A stretch of DNA of 64,000 nt from NCBI RefSeq assembly GCF_030272615.1, contig NC_081405.1, positions 315,892,041-315,956,040 on the forward strand. The letters are read 5' to 3'. Shown piece by piece: positions 23,963-34,672 of this stretch (positions are counted from its first letter, which is position 1; every line of letters starts with the position of its first letter). The position numbers and the translations under genes were made by a program. This DNA comes from Cryptomeria japonica. Lineage: Eukaryota > Streptophyta > Pinopsida > Cupressales > Cupressaceae. The notes under the pieces were generated by a model. The model did not search any database. It was not told where the DNA came from and saw only the letters and a list, made by a program, of their open reading frames with translations.

Positions 23963-24880
23963 GGGAGTATGAATGTACACCAATACTACTGGTAAAGTAC
24001 AAGGAAATGAGATTGAAATACTTTTACCACATCAAGGAGGAAAGATGCGCTAAGCCCCTAGTGGACTTAGGATCTTACGACTTCAATTGACAAAGTAAAA
24101 GGGAAGATGGATAAGGGGAAAACCATGACTGTAAGTAGAAAAGTTCCCCTCACTATGAGTCATGAAGGCAAGGATACCAATAATCACAAAGGAAAACAAA
24201 TTTCTCTAAGTAATTCTTAAGTATCAAGAAGGAGAATATGAGCGGAGTGTATGCCCCCAAGTTAAAGCGATCATGCGCACCTTATTGTGGGTGATTGCTT
24301 TAAGGTAGGATACACCTAAGAGAGATAGAAGAGAGGGAGCACGTTATCACAAGGATTTAGCCCCCAATCAAGGAATAAACCCAAGGGTAATGAACACAAA
24401 ACATGAGGTACTTTCACTTTCTTCAGGGTCAGTATGTTGTATGATAACCCATGTATATCATATATGTATGTGCATATAATACTCATCATTCCCGAAAGAA
24501 AGGAAACTTCCTTGGAAGAAAGGGAAGACAAGAGTTTGTTGAGTCAACATGAAAGAGACCAAAAGAGATCTCAATCATTTGCATCATCCTCAAGTAGAAA
24601 TTAAGGAGATAATAGAAGAACATGGATACACATAGAAGAATAGTCACAAAAGAGCAAGAAAGGAGAGAGAGAGAGAGGAAATCTATAGTGCCAATGTTGC
24701 TAATCTAGCACGAAATTCACCTCCTGATCTTGCTGATCACTATTTCAAGATGGTGAGCAACACACAAGAAGAGCGAAATCGAGTACAATAGATGGAGCTA
24801 TCACAAGATCCAAATAAGGACTATGCTCATGTGGTAAGTTAATTTATTTGGCTCTAGGAGCTAGGATTAGGGCTTTTGAA
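23963..24880. other. Element 3' untranslated region, no gene seen
   Basis: Between the polypurine tract and the decayed gag-protease of element A. It contains several C-rich words on the plus strand (TTAGCCCCCA, TGCCCCCAAG), i.e. purine tracts on the minus strand, and a (GA)n run near 24665-24680. The junction with element A is not sharply visible. Confidence 0.3.
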
Positions 24881-26350
24881 AATTCAGCTGATAAATGCTT
24901 GTCAATATCAACATATTCATAATCACTATCAGAAGCATTATGAGTTGTATTTATATCATGAATATCATGTTCACTCATTTCCTCATCAAGATTTATAGAA
25001 AGAGGAGCTCACACATGAATAGAAGTAAAAATATCACATGGTTTTTGCAACTTATGATTTGGAGATTTAGGTTCAACAACTTGCTTAGGAGAAAAGTGAA
25101 TCATGTCAACTATTGGAGTTCTAGGAGATTGAATAGTTTGAGGGGATAGCTTCATGAGCTTGAACATGACATCTTTGTCGGCGTTCTCTCGCACAATGAT
25201 TTCGTCGAGTCTTAGTGGAAGACTGAGAAGGAGGAGGAATATTTGGTGAAGGAGGAATATTCTCGTCTTTGATAGTTGAAGGTTTAGGTTGAATGAGGGG
25301 AGAAGAAGGCCTCTTCTCTCTATAAGAGGAAGGAGGTGGAACTACACCATACAAAGGAGGAATATTAAGTGTAGGAAGGAGACTAGGTCCATCATGAGGA
25401 TGAGGTATGGGTCTAAGCTTAGAAGGAATATTGTTTTGTTCTTTAGGAGAAGGCATATAAACATGCATAGGAATAGGTTGAGGATCTTCCTTAGGAAGAA
25501 GATTAGTTCTATCCGTTAGGGGGAGAAATTAATCTTCAAGAATTATAAGAATGTGAAGTGTTGGGGATCTATGGTGACTTAAGGATAATATCATATCTTT
25601 CTTCCATTTTTATTAAGATTGAAAAAGTGCATCGCTCCTTGATGGAAGAGATTGAAATTGCTTAGGCCAAAAGAAATCAATGCGAACACTGGAGCTTCTT
25701 TCAGATGGTTTAAATAAGCTATGGTTCACAGTTGTGATCTTGCCATTGTGAGGAAACTTCAAACACTTATGGATTGGAGAAGTAATAGCCTTCATGGTAG
25801 ATAGAAAAGGATAGTGCACCTTCATATGGAATTTCTCAGAAGAAGGAATGATAACAAAGTTAACATCCATAGATTTAGTATGAACTTCATCAGGAAGGGT
25901 GATAGAGCCAATGGTAGGATAAGAGAATCCATCAAATAACTTCACAACCACATTATAAGCATCATATATTGGTTTATGCAAACGCAAAGTAAAAAGATAC
26001 TCCTCAATGATGACATTAACCATGCAAGAGGGATCAATAAGGGCACCACGACAAGAGATATCCTTAACCTTTGCAAATATGTATAAAGGGCCATCGGGTG
26101 CTCTAATGGTCTCACTAGGGTCAAATGTAATACAAGGATCCTTAGGTGTATCTTGTTTTTCTACCATATTTACCAAGTTCGGAACCATAGAGGTGAATTA
26201 CTCAGAAGAGAAAGAAGTAGGTACAATCTCAATCATGTTAGAGGTATGAGAAGGTAAGGGATCAGTGAAAATCTTAAGATTTTGATTAGGAGGAGCTACT
26301 AATTTATTCCCTTTATCATTCAAACCTGCCACAGATATAGTATTATTATC
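24880..26350 (-). pseudogene. Tat-like Ty3/gypsy protease region (element A)
   Basis: On the minus strand the frame 26188-25613 carries an aspartic-protease-like core: GALIDPSCMVNVIIEEYLF, where functional elements have A-L-I-D-T/S-G-x-x-x-N. The catalytic triad is D-P-S here, so the Thr/Ser-Gly pair is lost and activity is unlikely. A hydrophobic strand MDVNFVIIPSSEKFHMKVH and later YPFLSTMKAI resemble the flap and C-terminal strands. Downstream (25468-25121 and on to about 24880) the sequence becomes proline-rich and low in similarity. The protein would cut the Gag-Pol polyprotein. It continues the gag frame of the same element with one frame change near 26820. Confidence 0.6.
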
Positions 26351-28074
26351 AATCAAATCTTAAATCTTATTTTTAAATGTGAAACATTTCTCAATATCAT
26401 AACCAGGTTGATGATGAAAGTGACAAAATGAATTGTTATCAAAATAAGGGGATGCAAGTTTAGAAGGATCAACTGGTTTTATAGGAGGAAGTCTGATAAT
26501 ATTTCTTTGCAATAACTGAGACATAATACTATGCAAAGAATGATTCAAAGCAGTAAATTTTCTTTCTCTTTGGAAAAAAATAGAAATAGAAGGCACACCT
26601 GTTGTAGGATTCACATTGTTGTTGTTGATTGTGTCATTGAACTTGATGAAACTTTTTGTTGGTTTGAACTTCACAAACGATTGTTGAACACTCTCCCCCT
26701 TATCACTTGGAGCCATAGGAGTGGATTGATTCATTTGACTCATAGCTAGTTGATAATTATGGAATGTTGCGCACAACTGTGGAAAGGAAGTAAACTTAGA
26801 CAAAAGAAGCTTTCCCTAATATCTTTTTGCAAATTAGAAATGAAATTTCTTTGAATATCATTATTTGGTACAGGAAAAGAAATTTTAGCACACAAATGCT
26901 TATATCTACCAATGAAATCAGTCACTTTTTCTTTAACACCTTATTTACAATGCATTAAATCAGTCAAAGTGATTTTAGGACCAATGTTATTTTGAAATTG
27001 TTGGATGAAAGTATTTGCTAGTTTTTGAAAAGAAGTGATAGAATAAGAAGGCAAAGAGCAATACCATTGTAAAGCCTTATCTCTTAGTGTTCTTGTAAAT
27101 AGTTTTGCAAGCAATCTTTGATCATAAGAAAAGTCAGTACACAAGGTTTGGAATGTTTTGACATGCATAAGAGGATCACATTTTCCATTATAGAGTTCTA
27201 ATTGAGGGACCTCAACGTGTTTAGGTGACATGACTTTAACAATATCAAGAGAAAGTGAGCTCGCAACATCAAAGGTGGGCACACTAAACTTGGATTGACT
27301 CATAGAAGAAATTTGTTGTTGTAAGGAAGACACGATTTGAGCAAGATTGTTAATTGTCATTTCAGTAGAAGAATTGATGTTAGACATAGTTGATTGAGGA
27401 GGTGGTGTGATGTTATTGAAAGAAGGCATGGACTGAGAATAAGGTGGTGGGATATTATGATAAGTAGGCATAGGTGATGATTGGGTAGGAGAAGGGACAC
27501 TTAAAGGAGGAACAAAGTTGTTGAAGGAATTTCCCCTTAATATCACATTGATTGGTTGAGGGATAATAGGAACACTTATTGAAGACATAGGTAAAGATGG
27601 AGGATTTAATGAAGAAGAGGGATTGCCCCCATAGATAATTGTTGTAGGGATGAAATTTTGAGTTGAAGTAGCCATGATGTTGGAGGTAAAAGTAGGAATA
27701 CTAGTCATAAGAGTAGTCAAAGGAATAAAAGGATTGACTTGTGTTGAAAGTTGTGAATAACCTGGGGGTTCGACACAACTCTTGATAGGCATGACATTAG
27801 AATCAACAATATGTGAATTGCCACGCAATATATCAATTCCATTCTTATCACTTTGAATCATGCACTTCAGGACTTCAATTAATGGAAGAGCTTCACTATT
27901 AGGGTATTCTTGGGACATCCATTGTTGAAAGTTATCAAATTGATTGTCCAATTTGGAAAGTTGATCTATAGAGACCCTATTTAAAGTTTCTTCTTCATCA
28001 TAGGATTCCTCAATGGGGTTGTGTGTGAGAAATGAGGGTGATAGAAATGTGAAAGTCAGTTTCAAAGGGCTCAC
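26351..28074 (-). pseudogene. gag: Tat-like Ty3/gypsy gag (element A)
   Basis: The frame 28074-26941 (377 codons) starts at ATG 28074, 71 bases inside the LTR. It holds a long Pro/Ser/Asn-rich N-terminus, then the gag capsid domain: VPQLELYNGKCDPLMHVKTF, LLAKLFTRTLRDKALQWY, LPSYSITSFQKLANTFIQQF. One stop at 26941 is followed by in-frame KEKVTDFIGRYKHLCAKI and QRNFISNL. A frameshift near 26820 then leads to the frame 26803-26360, ending with CHFHHQPGYDIEKC, the His/Cys finger that replaces the usual CCHC knuckle in Tat-type gag. Gag builds the particle and binds RNA. Pol is missing from this copy: it gives way to unrelated sequence below about 24880. Confidence 0.8.
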
Positions 28075-28123
28075 ACACCAATGAGACTCTTGGTGAAAGT
28101 TATAGGAAATATATTGAATAGTT

Positions 28124-28145
28124 CAACTTCCCAAGGGTGTCCCAT
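28124..28145 (-). promoter_or_regulatory. Primer-binding-site region of element A
   Basis: Just inside the LTR the minus strand reads ATGGGACACCCTTGGGAAG. By position, and by loose likeness to TGGCACCCACCGTGGGG at 53992, this is a decayed primer-binding region. It places the LTR at 28146-29446 as the 5' LTR of the gag at 28074-26351. Confidence 0.5.
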
Positions 28146-29446
28146 TGTTCTCTATCTCCTAGGATCCCTGAAGTCAATTCCTTTTCTCTCTGATCACAGA
28201 GAAAAGTGACTTAGGAATGACAACTCTAAGAATGAGTGATGTTTGATTATTATGCATGAATGCATTCCTAGATATATATGCTATTGAAACTATGATGGTT
28301 AAACTAGCATAAAGATGATGAGAAGATTAGCTAATTATCCTAGCAATGATATACTCGTCTAACATGGATATGCTATGATATTAGAATGTTTCTAAATTCT
28401 ATTAAGATGATTTATCAAAGAGAGGCTAAAATGCTTAGTTAAATGACTATAATTTTGATGCATGAAAACTTGGATATATCAAAATGAGAGAATGAGAGAT
28501 CTATTTATAGAAAAAATAGGGCAATGGATGGTCAAGATTGGATAATCTTAACAAGGGCCAGGATTCAAAGTTAATAAACCCATGTTTACAATTCTCACCA
28601 ATGAAATGGTGACAATTGTCAACAAGAGGTTGCTTGAGAGGAGATGAAAGAAACATTAAATGCTTGAGAAGACATGAAGGTTACCTTAGGAGGTAAGGGT
28701 TAAGGTTAGGTTAGGGTCATCCATTGGATAAAGCTTTTACCCAAGAGGTAAACTCTTGTGCAAGGGTTAAAGAAATAACCAAGGTTAAAGCCATGATTAA
28801 TGCTTGATGAGACCCTTGGGTTAGATGAGGGTTGAGTTAGAGAGAAAGCCTCTAATCATGCAAGAAGGTTGAGTTAACCATTAATGGTTATGTAAGAGCC
28901 TTAAATGGTTTGGAAGACTTTGAGGGTTAACTTGTTGAGGACATAAAGCCTTTAATGGTTTTCAAAGACTTTGGAGGCTTTGAGAAGTGACTTCCCTTTA
29001 CCTGGGATTGTGATAATAAGTAGGAGATGGATTAGGCTAAATTGGAAGTGATTAGAAGAATGTAGAAGGAGTTTAGGAGGCAAGTGAGAGATGTAGGAAA
29101 ATGCAACTGGAGGGAAAAGGATTTTAATTAAAATAAAATTACTATATTTCAATAAAATAGATGCAACTTGCATAAATACAAGTGGGAGATTTAAATAAAT
29201 AGATTAGATTTATTTATTTGCGAGGATCAATTTAATTAAATGTAAATTTAATTAAAAAAAGGGGAATTAATTAAATAAAGTGATTTATTTAATTAAAGGT
29301 TAGAAAAGGCTTAGGTGAACTTAATTAAATAAATTAACTTATTTAATTAAATAGAAGAATATGGAGAAATTAATTAAATAGAGGAATCAAGTTAAAGTGA
29401 ATATTAAATATTCACTTAGGAAAGTGGTCAGATTTATACGTCTACA
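28146..29446 (-). mobile_element. LTR shared by elements A and B
   Basis: A 1301-bp segment starting TGTTCT and ending GTCTACA on the plus strand; the minus strand starts TGTAGACG. A minus-strand TATA box (CTATAAATAG, plus 28501-28510) lies upstream of the primer-binding side. A second, truncated copy is at 41009-41796; both share near-identical runs such as GGTTGCTTGAGAGGAGATGA and AGTTAACCATTAATGGTTAT. It has a polypurine tract on its high-coordinate side and a primer-binding region on its low side, so it serves as 3' LTR of B and 5' LTR of A. Confidence 0.75.
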
Positions 29447-29461
29447 TTTTGCCCCTCTTTG
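29447..29461 (-). promoter_or_regulatory. Polypurine tract of element B
   Basis: The minus strand reads CAAAGAGGGGCAAAA immediately before the LTR start TGTAGACG. This is where plus-strand cDNA synthesis would start, and it fixes this LTR as the 3' LTR of the minus-strand element B. Confidence 0.7.
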
Positions 29462-29757
29462 AAGTGACATGTGTGCACATGTTGATTCAAAGAAAAATTG
29501 TCAGATATGTTGTTTGTGTTGAAATGTTGATATGATGCCCTAGATTTGATGAATGATTGATTCCCCATCGGGAGATGAATCAAGGATTTTGAAAAATTTG
29601 TCGATGTGATGAGCGTTTTTGGATTAATTGCATTGTGAAAATTTTGACTGTGTTGAATTCATTTTATTGCTTCATCTCCCGAAAATAATGTTGATAAGGT
29701 TAAAAATGAAAAAGTGAGGAAAAAGTCATGCCCCTTATTAACCTTGTTGAAAAACCC

Positions 29758-29765
29758 TATAAAAA
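29758..29765 (+). promoter_or_regulatory. TATA box of antisense PMD gene in element B
   Basis: CCCTATAAAAAGG: TATAAAAA starts 82 bp before the ATG at 29840. The PMD gene in element C has a TATA box 83 bp before its ATG. The conserved spacing in two diverged copies argues for a working core promoter internal to the retroelement and opposed to the LTR promoter. Confidence 0.6.
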
Positions 29766-29994
29766 GGTAAAAAATGATTTGATTCTTATCATTTTCACAT
29801 TTAGCTGTTTGTGATTGTGACATTTGAGCTCTGACGAAGATGTCGATTCCATATGCTTTGCACCAATTTGAGCATGTTAGGCAACACCGGAGACCCACCG
29901 CCTATGGCCCACCTGTAAGTGGTCCAAATCTTTTCACATTTTTGATTTATTTTACCTCTTTTGATCACGTTTTTTATTTTTTGGTTTTAAATTG

Positions 29995-30950
29995 GCCATT
30001 TTAGCACGTAGATTGATTTTCATAGTGCATACGATAGACAAGTTAGCATGTAGGGTAAACCTAGTTAGGTTAGCGTTTTAGTAGCTTTCTACAGCGTGTC
30101 AGTAGGTTAGGTTAGCACATCACATGTTTAGCGCATAGGGTCTGCAAGAGAGCGCGTGGGGTAGATAAAGTAGTATGTCGGGCATTTTAGCACATAAGGT
30201 TGACATGCTAGCATAGTGGAGTGACCAATTAGCATGTAGAGTAAAGTTTCTAGCACATTGGTGGAGAAGGGTAGCGCATAAGTAGCATCTTAGCGAATAG
30301 GAGCCCTGTTTTAGTGTGTAGGGTCCAAAATGGGTGAAAAAGGCTTGGAAGAATGCATTGTGAGTTGAGATAGACGAGATAGATGGCTTAGGGGCTGATA
30401 TGTACCTGCTGATTGTTCTGAGATGGGTCTTGAGCCAATGTTTTTCCTGTTGTGACGATGTTTGATTCTGATATGATGATTTCAAGTCTTTTGAAATTGC
30501 TTTCAATATGGAGTGCCAAGCCGAGTGATTGCGTTGTTGAGGATCCTGATTTTGAGTTTGATGTGGATCTTTGATTTTCGCCTTGCGATATGAATTTGAT
30601 GTCTTGAATGAGTCCTAATTTCTTGATTTTTGATATGATTCCTGAATCGATGCTTGTGATATGGGTGCTTGTGTTTCTTTTGATATGAGTCTTGATTTAG
30701 TGCTTGCGATATGAGTCCTAAATTGTTTTTGATATGGGTCTTTGATTTGATGCTTGCATTATGATTCCCAAATTGTTTTCGATATGAGTCATGATTTGAT
30801 GCTTGCATTATGGGTCTTGATTTTTGTTATGGGCTAGTTTTGTGATTTCTCTATATGGGTCTGATTTGATGCTTGCGATATGGGTCTTGGATGCTGCTTT
30901 TGATATGGGTCTTTGATTGATGTTGTGTTCTTGAGATGTTTCATTGTTTC
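29995..30950 (+). repeat. Two short-period repeat arrays in the PMD intron
   Basis: From 29995 to 30330 a word like TTAGCACGTAGGGT (variants TAGCATGTAG, TAGCGCATAGGG) recurs about every 30 bases. From about 30590 to 30950 a second repeat of GATATGGGTCTTGATTTGAT plus TGCTTGC recurs every 40-60 bases. Both fall inside the predicted intron of the antisense gene. Tat-type elements are known for tandem repeats in the region before the 3' LTR. Confidence 0.65.
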
Positions 30951-32367
30951 AAGTTGGTTTTTCTTTGATTGGATATATCAGATAGATTTGGGAGCTAATA
31001 ATGGACACTTGTTGCTTTGTAGGCAAAGCTTAGCATGCTTCAGTTGTGAGAGCAATTTCTGAGACCATGGTCATTGATTCCTCGCTTATCACAGGCTAAT
31101 AGAGATGTGACTGAGATATGTGGTTTATCATCCTTACTAGACATGCCTCAATATATCATTAACTAGGGTTTGCTGACAGCTCTGGCAAAGTGGTGGCATA
31201 GTGAAACACACACCTTCCACTTGGCTATGAGAGAGATAACAGTCACACCAGAGGATTGTTATCAAATTCTATGGATTCCTATAGTTGGGACCTTGTTGCC
31301 GTACAAGAAGACTGAGGAGGGTGGGACAAAGGTTCTGCATCACATCTTCTAGGATGATCACATCAACGTGTATGAGATCCCATGGCAGGAGTTTCTAGAT
31401 CTTGGTTATATTCCATTGCCATTTGTATTAGCAGGATTTATTGGTGGATTTATGTGTCCTGACCGTAGGTCGAAGGGACTAGCCATGGGATGGGGATTGG
31501 TGTTGGAGGATATGGTCATGCAGGGACACATGTTTGCATGGGGGTCCTGTATGTTAGCCCACCTTTATAGAGAGCTTCATCAGGTGGTGTATCTAGGATA
31601 CAACAATTTATCAGCTGGGGTGATAGTACTACAGGTGTGGGCTTGGGAGCACATTCCTGTAGCGAGGTCACTTGCAGATAGGGACAGGCCAGTTGGGCAA
31701 GCATATGCTTATGGATATACATATATAGTTATCCCTCATAAGCTGGGAAAACTAGAGCATTGGCAATGGGTACTAGATGACATTGATACAATCATTAGGA
31801 GACCATACATGGTTTGTGAGGTGTAGGCAGAGGACGGGTTAGAGATTCCCTATGTGTATATGTCGAAGTACCTGATCGAGAGGACGCCCTTTATTATCGA
31901 GTGATTACTGCACAACCGTGTTGAGCGGAAGTATGGTAGACAATAGGGGATGCCAGAGGGAGCTTGTTTATATGCTCGGTGATGATAGGATGTGCTAGAG
32001 TGGGGAGCCACTTTAGATAGTGTAGAAGCGGTAGAGGAGTATATGACATTGGCAGGTTAGATATGAGATTATGGAGCTGGTGTCGTGGATGCAGGGATGA
32101 CATAGGAGCTTGTAGCATACTTCATGGCACATGTAGTGGCATGCATATCTGATTTGACATACATGCTAGCTGCATTTGATGATGATGAGGATGAGCAGCC
32201 ACAAAGGCAAGGAGGAGCCAGACAGAGAGATGAGGAGGGAGAGAAGGGAGGAGATGATGGAGGAGGTGGTGGAGGAGATAGAGGATGATGGGGAGATAGA
32301 GGAGGTGGTAGATTAGATAGAGGAAGAGGGGGAGATATGGTACAGGATGAGGGAGAGATAGAGGGAG

Positions 32368-34052
32368 AGGAGTGTAGCGTCGTAAATTGTACGCACTTGC
32401 TAGGGTGGTACAATTTCACACCTAGTTTAGCACTCACCTTGGCACATTTTGTATTTTGCATTGCATTTCCCCTTTAGCACTTAATTAATCAAATTAATTA
32501 GGTCTAAGGTTCTATTTCATCATCTTCCATATCAGAAAGTTGGGCCCTTTCATTAAAGTGTGCCCTTTTCATTTTATTCCTCCATTACATCATTTAATCA
32601 AAAACCCTAATTAGGTCCTATTTTGAACTTGGGGGCTTGATTTCGGGGGTCAAAACATCTCAAAATCACCTGTAACTTCGGGATTCTCTCTAAAATCATC
32701 ATATCCGATGGCCCTGAAAATTTGGTGAAAAGTTGTCGGGACCATGGCGCCCGGAGTGCAACATGGTCTCGGACATTTTTCCTGAAATTTTAGGAGCACG
32801 ATCCAATCATAAAATAAAGCTTAACCCCAAGAAATTGGCGGGATATTCAATCTCTAGGTCGGCCAAAAGTCGAAATTAAGACCTAGGGTTTCATATATAA
32901 GAGCTCTCTTTCTTCATTTGAAAGGATCCGGATTTTTGGTTTTTAGGGACCTTCTATGCAGTGAAAGAGCAGATCTTTGAAGACTTCAACAACATTGAAC
33001 ATCCTTCTATCAAGCATTTATCAATTTCATTCATCCATTTAGGGCTTGGGAGACATTGAAGAACAATAGGAGATTATCGACTAAAGATTGGCTTGTACTC
33101 CTCCCTTGAGGGTTGGGTATGATTTCATGTTGTTTTCATGTCTTTGCATAAGCTTCAATATATCCTTTATTCATGCTTTAGATCACTTGGCATCTTGATT
33201 TAGAGCATTTACATTATCATTTACAAGCAATTAGGGTTTACTTTCTAGGTTGCTCTAGTTTGCTTTCTTGCATTTAAGGACCTTGCACACACACTAGGTC
33301 TGCACACACAATACATTTTACAATACAACTTGGCTATTCGTGGAGGTGGAAATCACCGAAGCGGGGGTTTGACTAAGGCAAAACCCTATATAGCCACCCA
33401 CCACACCTTTTCAGATATAAGTGCAGGTTTCGGAATTCGGACGACGCCAGAAGTTCCAGATCCGGAAGAAGCAGACGGAGACCGAATTTCACACCAAATC
33501 TTAGAGCAAAAGACCAGGACAGGGGCGTGGGGCGCCCTGGTCCTGCCAGGACAGGGGCACTGGGCGCCCTAGTCCCTGGGACAGGGGCGCTGGGCGCCCT
33601 GGTCCTCCTGACAGACAGCATTTCCAGCATTTTTGATAGCTTTTCCAGAGTGCAAAACAACAGTTTCCGAAGCAGTTTCAGGGGCAGAATCAGGACAGTG
33701 GCGCCCGCGCCCCCGTCCCGAACATTTTCAGTCAGATTTTAACTCCGGGTACGCATTTGCATTCTTGTCTTATCCTTGTATTTACAGCTTTCCATCATTT
33801 AAGTTCAATTCTATAATCTTGTTATTAGTTCATACTTGCACTTTAGGGTTAGGGATTGAACTTGCATCATTTCATCTTTCAATTACAACAAAGGAATAGA
33901 AATCCTAATAGGTAGCCCGTGGCTCTCTCTTCCACAAGAAGAAGTAGCCAATTGTGTGATACCTCTAGGCTCTTTCGTATTCCACAAGTGTGTGGTTGAA
34001 AGTGAGATTAGGGCATGTTTGCTTAGTGTCACTTTTTCCCCTACACAAGGAG
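32368..34052 (+). mobile_element. Solo LTR with perfect AGGAG TSD inside PMD exon 2
   Basis: AGGAG at 32368-32372 and 34048-34052 flank 1675 bp (32373-34047) starting TGTAGCGTCG and ending CCCTACACA. A TATA-like TATATAAG lies at 32895-32902. There are no PBS, polypurine tract or coding regions, so this is a solo LTR in plus orientation. It holds the GC-rich GGGCGCCC repeat at 33520-33610. Its insertion splits the acidic tail of the PMD gene, so it is younger than element B. LTR plus duplication is 1680 bp, a multiple of three. Confidence 0.9.
33515..33612. repeat. GC-rich palindromic repeat in solo LTR
   Basis: Three tandem units of about 30 bp with the pattern GGACAGGGGCGCTGGGCGCC followed by CTGGTCC. 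Each can fold on itself through GGGCGCCC-type arms. It is by far the most GC-rich spot in the window. The ORFs crossing it on both strands (33330-33742) are artefacts of the low stop density. Confidence 0.75.
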
Positions 34053-34672
34053 GAGGGCTCATTCTTGGTGTTGGTGGGATTGGTAGGGTAGGTGCAGTGC
34101 TGGTAGTAGTAGGTGGTATAGAGGATGTTAGGCGACTCACCTAGAGGAGGAGATCTAATGTTCTACCTCCATCAGTGCCTCAAATAGGGACAACTGTGGG
34201 TGGGACCATGACATAGGTACCCGTTCAGACTAGGGTACCCACCCATCAACAAGATTCATAGATTAGAGTGCTATAGGTCTCTGTGCAGGAGTTGCATGCA
34301 CAGGTGCTAGCACAGTAGCACCAGATTATGTAGATTATGGAAGAGTGGGATATGAAGAGAAAGCATCAAGGCTGGGCAGAGGATCTTGCTGAGAGATTGG
34401 AGAAAGTGACAGTTGGTGCCCCGATGCGGGACATGCTAAGGGAGATATGATATATGACCAAGGAGGCCGAGTACTATAGGTGTTTATACGAGGAGGTGGT
34501 CCCTAAAGATCATAGAGCTCCTAGCAATGCAACCAATTGATTTGTTCACAGTCATATGAGCACAAGGAGTAGAGGTGTTATAGGGCCTAGCAGACATGAT
34601 CCACCTTGTGGAGATCTAGGGGCTGGGACATCTATGGCGAGACTTTCAGCCTCAGGAGATAGTCATACATGA

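Larger units (their letters stand above)
29840..34672 (+). pseudogene. Spliced antisense plant mobile domain (PMD) gene, element B
   Basis: Exon 1, 29840-29914, encodes 25 residues (MSIPYALHQFEHVRQH...GPP). A donor GTAAGT follows at 29915 and an acceptor TTTGTAG ends at 31022. Exon 2 starts at 31023 in the same phase and carries the PMD: GLLTALAKWW, HTFHLAMREITVTPEDCYQI, then WAWEHIPVARSL and LGKLEHWQWVLDDID. A Gly/Asp/Arg-rich tail follows, and after the nested solo LTR (32373-34047 plus TSD) a coiled coil (MEEWDMKRKHQGWAEDLAER) ends near 34672. PMDs occur in Arabidopsis MAIN/MAIL1, which act in silencing and genome stability, and in transposons. In-frame stops (31047, 31161, 31350, 31824 and more) make it a pseudogene. 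It lies antisense to B, between integrase and 3' LTR. Confidence 0.7.

Noticed and set aside
31170-31826. Functional host MAIN/MAIL-type gene
   Set aside because: Several in-frame stops, a nested LTR and a fixed place inside a retroelement (mirrored in element C) make a host gene unlikely.
32069-32461. Proline/serine-rich minus-strand ORF
   Set aside because: It is the shadow of the Gly/Asp-rich tail of the PMD gene on the plus strand and crosses the solo LTR edge.
33330-33742. ORFs on both strands over the GC-rich palindromes
   Set aside because: Open only because of repeat composition; no domain, and inside a solo LTR.
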